Below, piece after piece: positions 62,109 to 64,000 of a stretch of DNA of 64,000 nt. Each line of letters starts with the position of its first letter. Positions within the stretch are counted from its first letter, which is position 1. The DNA comes from Burkholderiales bacterium. GTDB taxonomy: Bacteria > Pseudomonadota > Gammaproteobacteria > Burkholderiales > JAEUOS01. The translations under genes and the position numbers were made by a program. The notes under the pieces were generated by a model. The model did not search any database. It saw nothing but the letters and a program-made list of their open reading frames with translations, and had not been told where the DNA came from. The DNA is taken from assembly GCA_016790635.1 (NCBI GenBank), contig JAEUOR010000088.1, positions 1-64,000 of the forward strand. Direction: 5' to 3'.

Positions 62109-63275
62109 ATGACCAAGCAAAACGGATTCGAGGGACTGGAACTGGGCTTTGACATCCCGGCCCTGCCCGGAATGGACGAAGCGGACATCCAGACACCTTG
62201 CCTGATGCTGGACCTCGATGCGCTGGAGCGCAACATCAAGAAAATGGGCGACTACGCCAAGGCGCACGGCATGCGTCACCGAGTGCACGGCAAGATGCAC
62301 AAGTCCGTCGATGTCGCCAAACTGCAGGAGCGGCTCGGCGGCGCCGTCGGCGTGTGCTGTCAGAAAGTCTCGGAGGCCGAGGTCTTTGCCCGCGGCGGCA
62401 TCAAGGACATCCTGGTCTCCAACGAGGTGCGCGACCCGGCCAAGATCGACCGGCTGGCACGCATGCCCAAGACCTACGGCTGCCGCACCATCGTCTGCGT
62501 CGACGACCTGGCCAACGTGGCCCAGTTGTCCGCCGCCGCGACCAAACATGGCTCGACCATCGAGTGCTTCATCGAGATGGACGTGGGCGCGGGGCGTTGC
62601 GGGGTGATCGGCGCGGACAAGGTGGTTGAGATCGCGCAGGCGATCGCCGCGTCGCCGGGCCTGAAATTCACCGGCATCCAGGCCTACCAGGGCGCCATGC
62701 AGCACATGGAAAAGTACGCGGACCGCAAGGCCAAGCTCGACGCGGCGGTGGCGCTGGTCAAGGCGGCAATCGACGCCCTGGAAGCTGCAGGACTGAAGCC
62801 GGAACTGGTCTCTGGCGGCGGCACCGGCAGCTACTATTTCGAATCGACCTCAGGTGTCTACAACGAGCTGCAGTGCGGCTCCTACGCGTTCATGGACGCA
62901 GACTACGGACGCATCCTGGACAAGGACGGCAAGCGCATCGATCAGGGCGAGTGGGAAAACGCGTTTTTCATCCTGACCCAGGTGATGAGCCATGCCAAGG
63001 CCGACAAGGCAATCTGCGATGCCGGCCTGAAGGCGCAATCGGTCGACAGCGGCCTGCCCACGATCTTCGGCCGCAAGGATGTCGAGTACATCAAGTGCTC
63101 GGATGAACACGGCGTCATCGTCGATCCGCAGGGCGTGCTCAAGGTAGGTGAGCGCCTCAAGCTCGTGCCCGGCCACTGCGACCCGACCGCGAACATCCAT
63201 GACTGGTACGTCGGGGTGCGCAAGGGCAAGGTCGAAGTGCTGTGGCCGGTCTCGGCGCGGGGCAAGGCGTACTGA
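62109..63275 (+). CDS. bhcC: D-3-hydroxyaspartate aldolase (BhcC/DhaA type)
   Basis: 388 residues of the DSD1-like, fold-III PLP family. The PLP lysine is K62 in RVHGKMHKSVDVA; other marks are CCQKVSEAEVFARGG, IQAYQGAMQHMEKYAD, SGGGTGSYYFES and GHCDPTANIHDWYVG, the last supplying His and Asp/Cys for the divalent metal. The sequence resembles the Paracoccus 3-hydroxy-D-aspartate aldolase, which splits its substrate into glycine and glyoxylate (reversible), rather than D-threonine aldolase. It is divergent from dadA and its glycine riboswitch. The other genes of the beta-hydroxyaspartate cycle (bhcA, bhcB, bhcD) are not in this window. Confidence 0.85.
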   Translation: MTKQNGFEGLELGFDIPALPGMDEADIQTPCLMLDLDALERNIKKMGDYAKAHGMRHRVHGKMHKSVDVAKLQERLGGAVGVCCQKVSEAEVFARGGIKDILVSNEVRDPAKIDRLARMPKTYGCRTIVCVDDLANVAQLSAAATKHGSTIECFIEMDVGAGRCGVIGADKVVEIAQAIAASPGLKFTGIQAYQGAMQHMEKYADRKAKLDAAVALVKAAIDALEAAGLKPELVSGGGTGSYYFESTSGVYNELQCGSYAFMDADYGRILDKDGKRIDQGEWENAFFILTQVMSHAKADKAICDAGLKAQSVDSGLPTIFGRKDVEYIKCSDEHGVIVDPQGVLKVGERLKLVPGHCDPTANIHDWYVGVRKGKVEVLWPVSARGKAY

Positions 63276-63278
63276 GCG

Positions 63279-63298
63279 CCTGTGCGTCCAAGCACAGG
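63279..63298 (+). terminator. Hairpin after the aldolase gene
   Basis: CCTGTGC (63279-63285) pairs with GCACAGG (63292-63298) around a 6-base loop, four bases past the stop codon, in the gap between convergent genes. Probable terminator with no T-tract. Confidence 0.5.
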
Positions 63299-63352
63299 GC
63301 AGTGCAAAAGAAGTGGTCGTCTAGACCTGCGCCCCCCGCCCCGGCCTCACCT

Positions 63353-64000
63353 TCAATCGACAAAACGCACTGCCGCCACCGGGGGCAGGTCGCGCGAGAT
63401 GCAGTGCCAGCTTTCTGCGGCATCGCCGCTGATCCAGAACCCGCCGGTGGTCGAGGCCATGGCCAAGGTGCGACCATCCGCGGCGACGGCAAGCGCGTGC
63501 CGGTACACGAGGTGATAGGCGTGCGCGGACGGCAGGCCAGCGCCGAACACCTTGAAGCTCCGTCCGCCGTCGTCGGTGCGCGTGACGACCATGCGCGCAT
63601 CCACCGGGAAGCGGCAGGCGTCGGCCTGCGCCGGGACGAACCACGCGCGGTCCGGATCAGCCGGATGCGCGGCAACCGGGAAGCCAAAGGTGCTGGGGCC
63701 AGCCTGATCGATCGATGTCCACGACTGCCCGGCGTCGATGGAACGATAGATGCCGCCGTGATGCTGCATCCACAGGACGTCCGGGTTGGCGGCGCAGTGC
63801 ACGACGCAATGCGCGTCCTGCACGTTGGGGTCATCGACGCGCTCCGGCGGCATGTAGGGAGCCTTGAGTCCGCGGCCGGTGTTCTCCCAGGTGGCACCGG
63901 CGTCGCGGGTCTGCCACACGCCGCCGGAGGAGATGGCCAGGGTCAGGTGGCGCGCATCGCGCGGGTCCACCAACAGGCTGTGGATGCCCGGGTGGTCGTA
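63353..64000 (-). CDS. BNR/sialidase-like repeat protein, 3' part only
   Basis: The minus-strand frame is open through the right end of the window, so the N-terminus is missing; about 215 C-terminal residues are seen. Repeated GGVWQTRDAGATWENTGRGL, GGIYRSIDAGQSWTSI, VVTRTDDGGRSFKVFGAGL and GGFWISGDAAESWHCIS are Asp-box (BNR) repeats of the beta-propeller sialidase/YCF48-like family. Bacterial members of this kind are usually uncharacterised; an enzymatic role cannot be claimed from these repeats. No link to the aldolase is apparent. Confidence 0.75.
   Translation of the reverse strand, partial: YDHPGIHSLLVDPRDARHLTLAISSGGVWQTRDAGATWENTGRGLKAPYMPPERVDDPNVQDAHCVVHCAANPDVLWMQHHGGIYRSIDAGQSWTSIDQAGPSTFGFPVAAHPADPDRAWFVPAQADACRFPVDARMVVTRTDDGGRSFKVFGAGLPSAHAYHLVYRHALAVAADGRTLAMASTTGGFWISGDAAESWHCISRDLPPVAAVRFVD

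Overview
The window is GC-rich chromosomal DNA, densely packed with genes in short, often translationally coupled operons. Its content points to a betaproteobacterium of the Burkholderiales type: five Bug/TctC-family periplasmic receptors, an aerobic benzoyl-CoA (box) cluster with a BoxR regulator, and many broad-range catabolic dehydrogenases. No rRNA, tRNA, CRISPR array or intact insertion sequence was seen. Gene identities come from reading the translated sequence against remembered families; no database search was run.

Region 1 (1-1060) is a decayed edge: an intact HipB-like antitoxin gene, a HipA N-terminus that breaks off, and directly behind it a stop-containing remnant of a SoeA-like molybdoenzyme C-terminus. 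Region 2 (1074-8787) is a minus-strand sulfite-oxidation operon (SulP transporter, SoeA, SoeB, SoeC, YHS lipoprotein) with a divergent LysR regulator. Region 3 (8800-12959, minus) holds a Bug receptor, a BisC-type molybdoenzyme and a GntR regulator that faces region 4.

Region 4 (13186-31700, plus) is the centrepiece. It carries sulfolactate sulfo-lyase (suyAB), two choline-sulfatase-like enzymes around a Bug receptor, HpsN-type sulfopropanediol dehydrogenase, an SDR and a zinc alcohol dehydrogenase, SlcC- and ComC-type sulfolactate dehydrogenases, then a four-subunit succinate dehydrogenase-like complex interleaved with another Bug receptor and a two-subunit class I fumarase-like hydratase, and finally a ThDP enzyme. 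The upstream part reads as dihydroxypropanesulfonate to sulfolactate to pyruvate plus sulfite; region 2 would turn sulfite into sulfate and release it. The Sdh/fumarase/ThDP half is translationally coupled to comC but has no place in the known route, and is the best candidate for something undescribed.

Region 5 (31811-47850) is mixed: an Mpo1-like protein, MscS channel, histidine kinase, 2,4-dienoyl-CoA reductase, Bug plus phosphodiesterase, a Bug/sulfatase/SnoaL operon, an orphan molybdenum hydroxylase large subunit, a crotonase and an SDR. Region 6 (48015-60469) is hydrocarbon/aromatic catabolism: alcohol dehydrogenase, ferredoxin and CYP153-like P450, then boxA, boxB, boxC, boxR and bclA with two matching promoter/operator arrangements, then a GMC oxidoreductase broken by a one-base frameshift and its small partner. 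Region 7 (60488-64000) has a DadA-like gene behind a tandem glycine riboswitch, a divergent D-3-hydroxyaspartate aldolase that would produce glycine, and the 3' part of a BNR-repeat protein.
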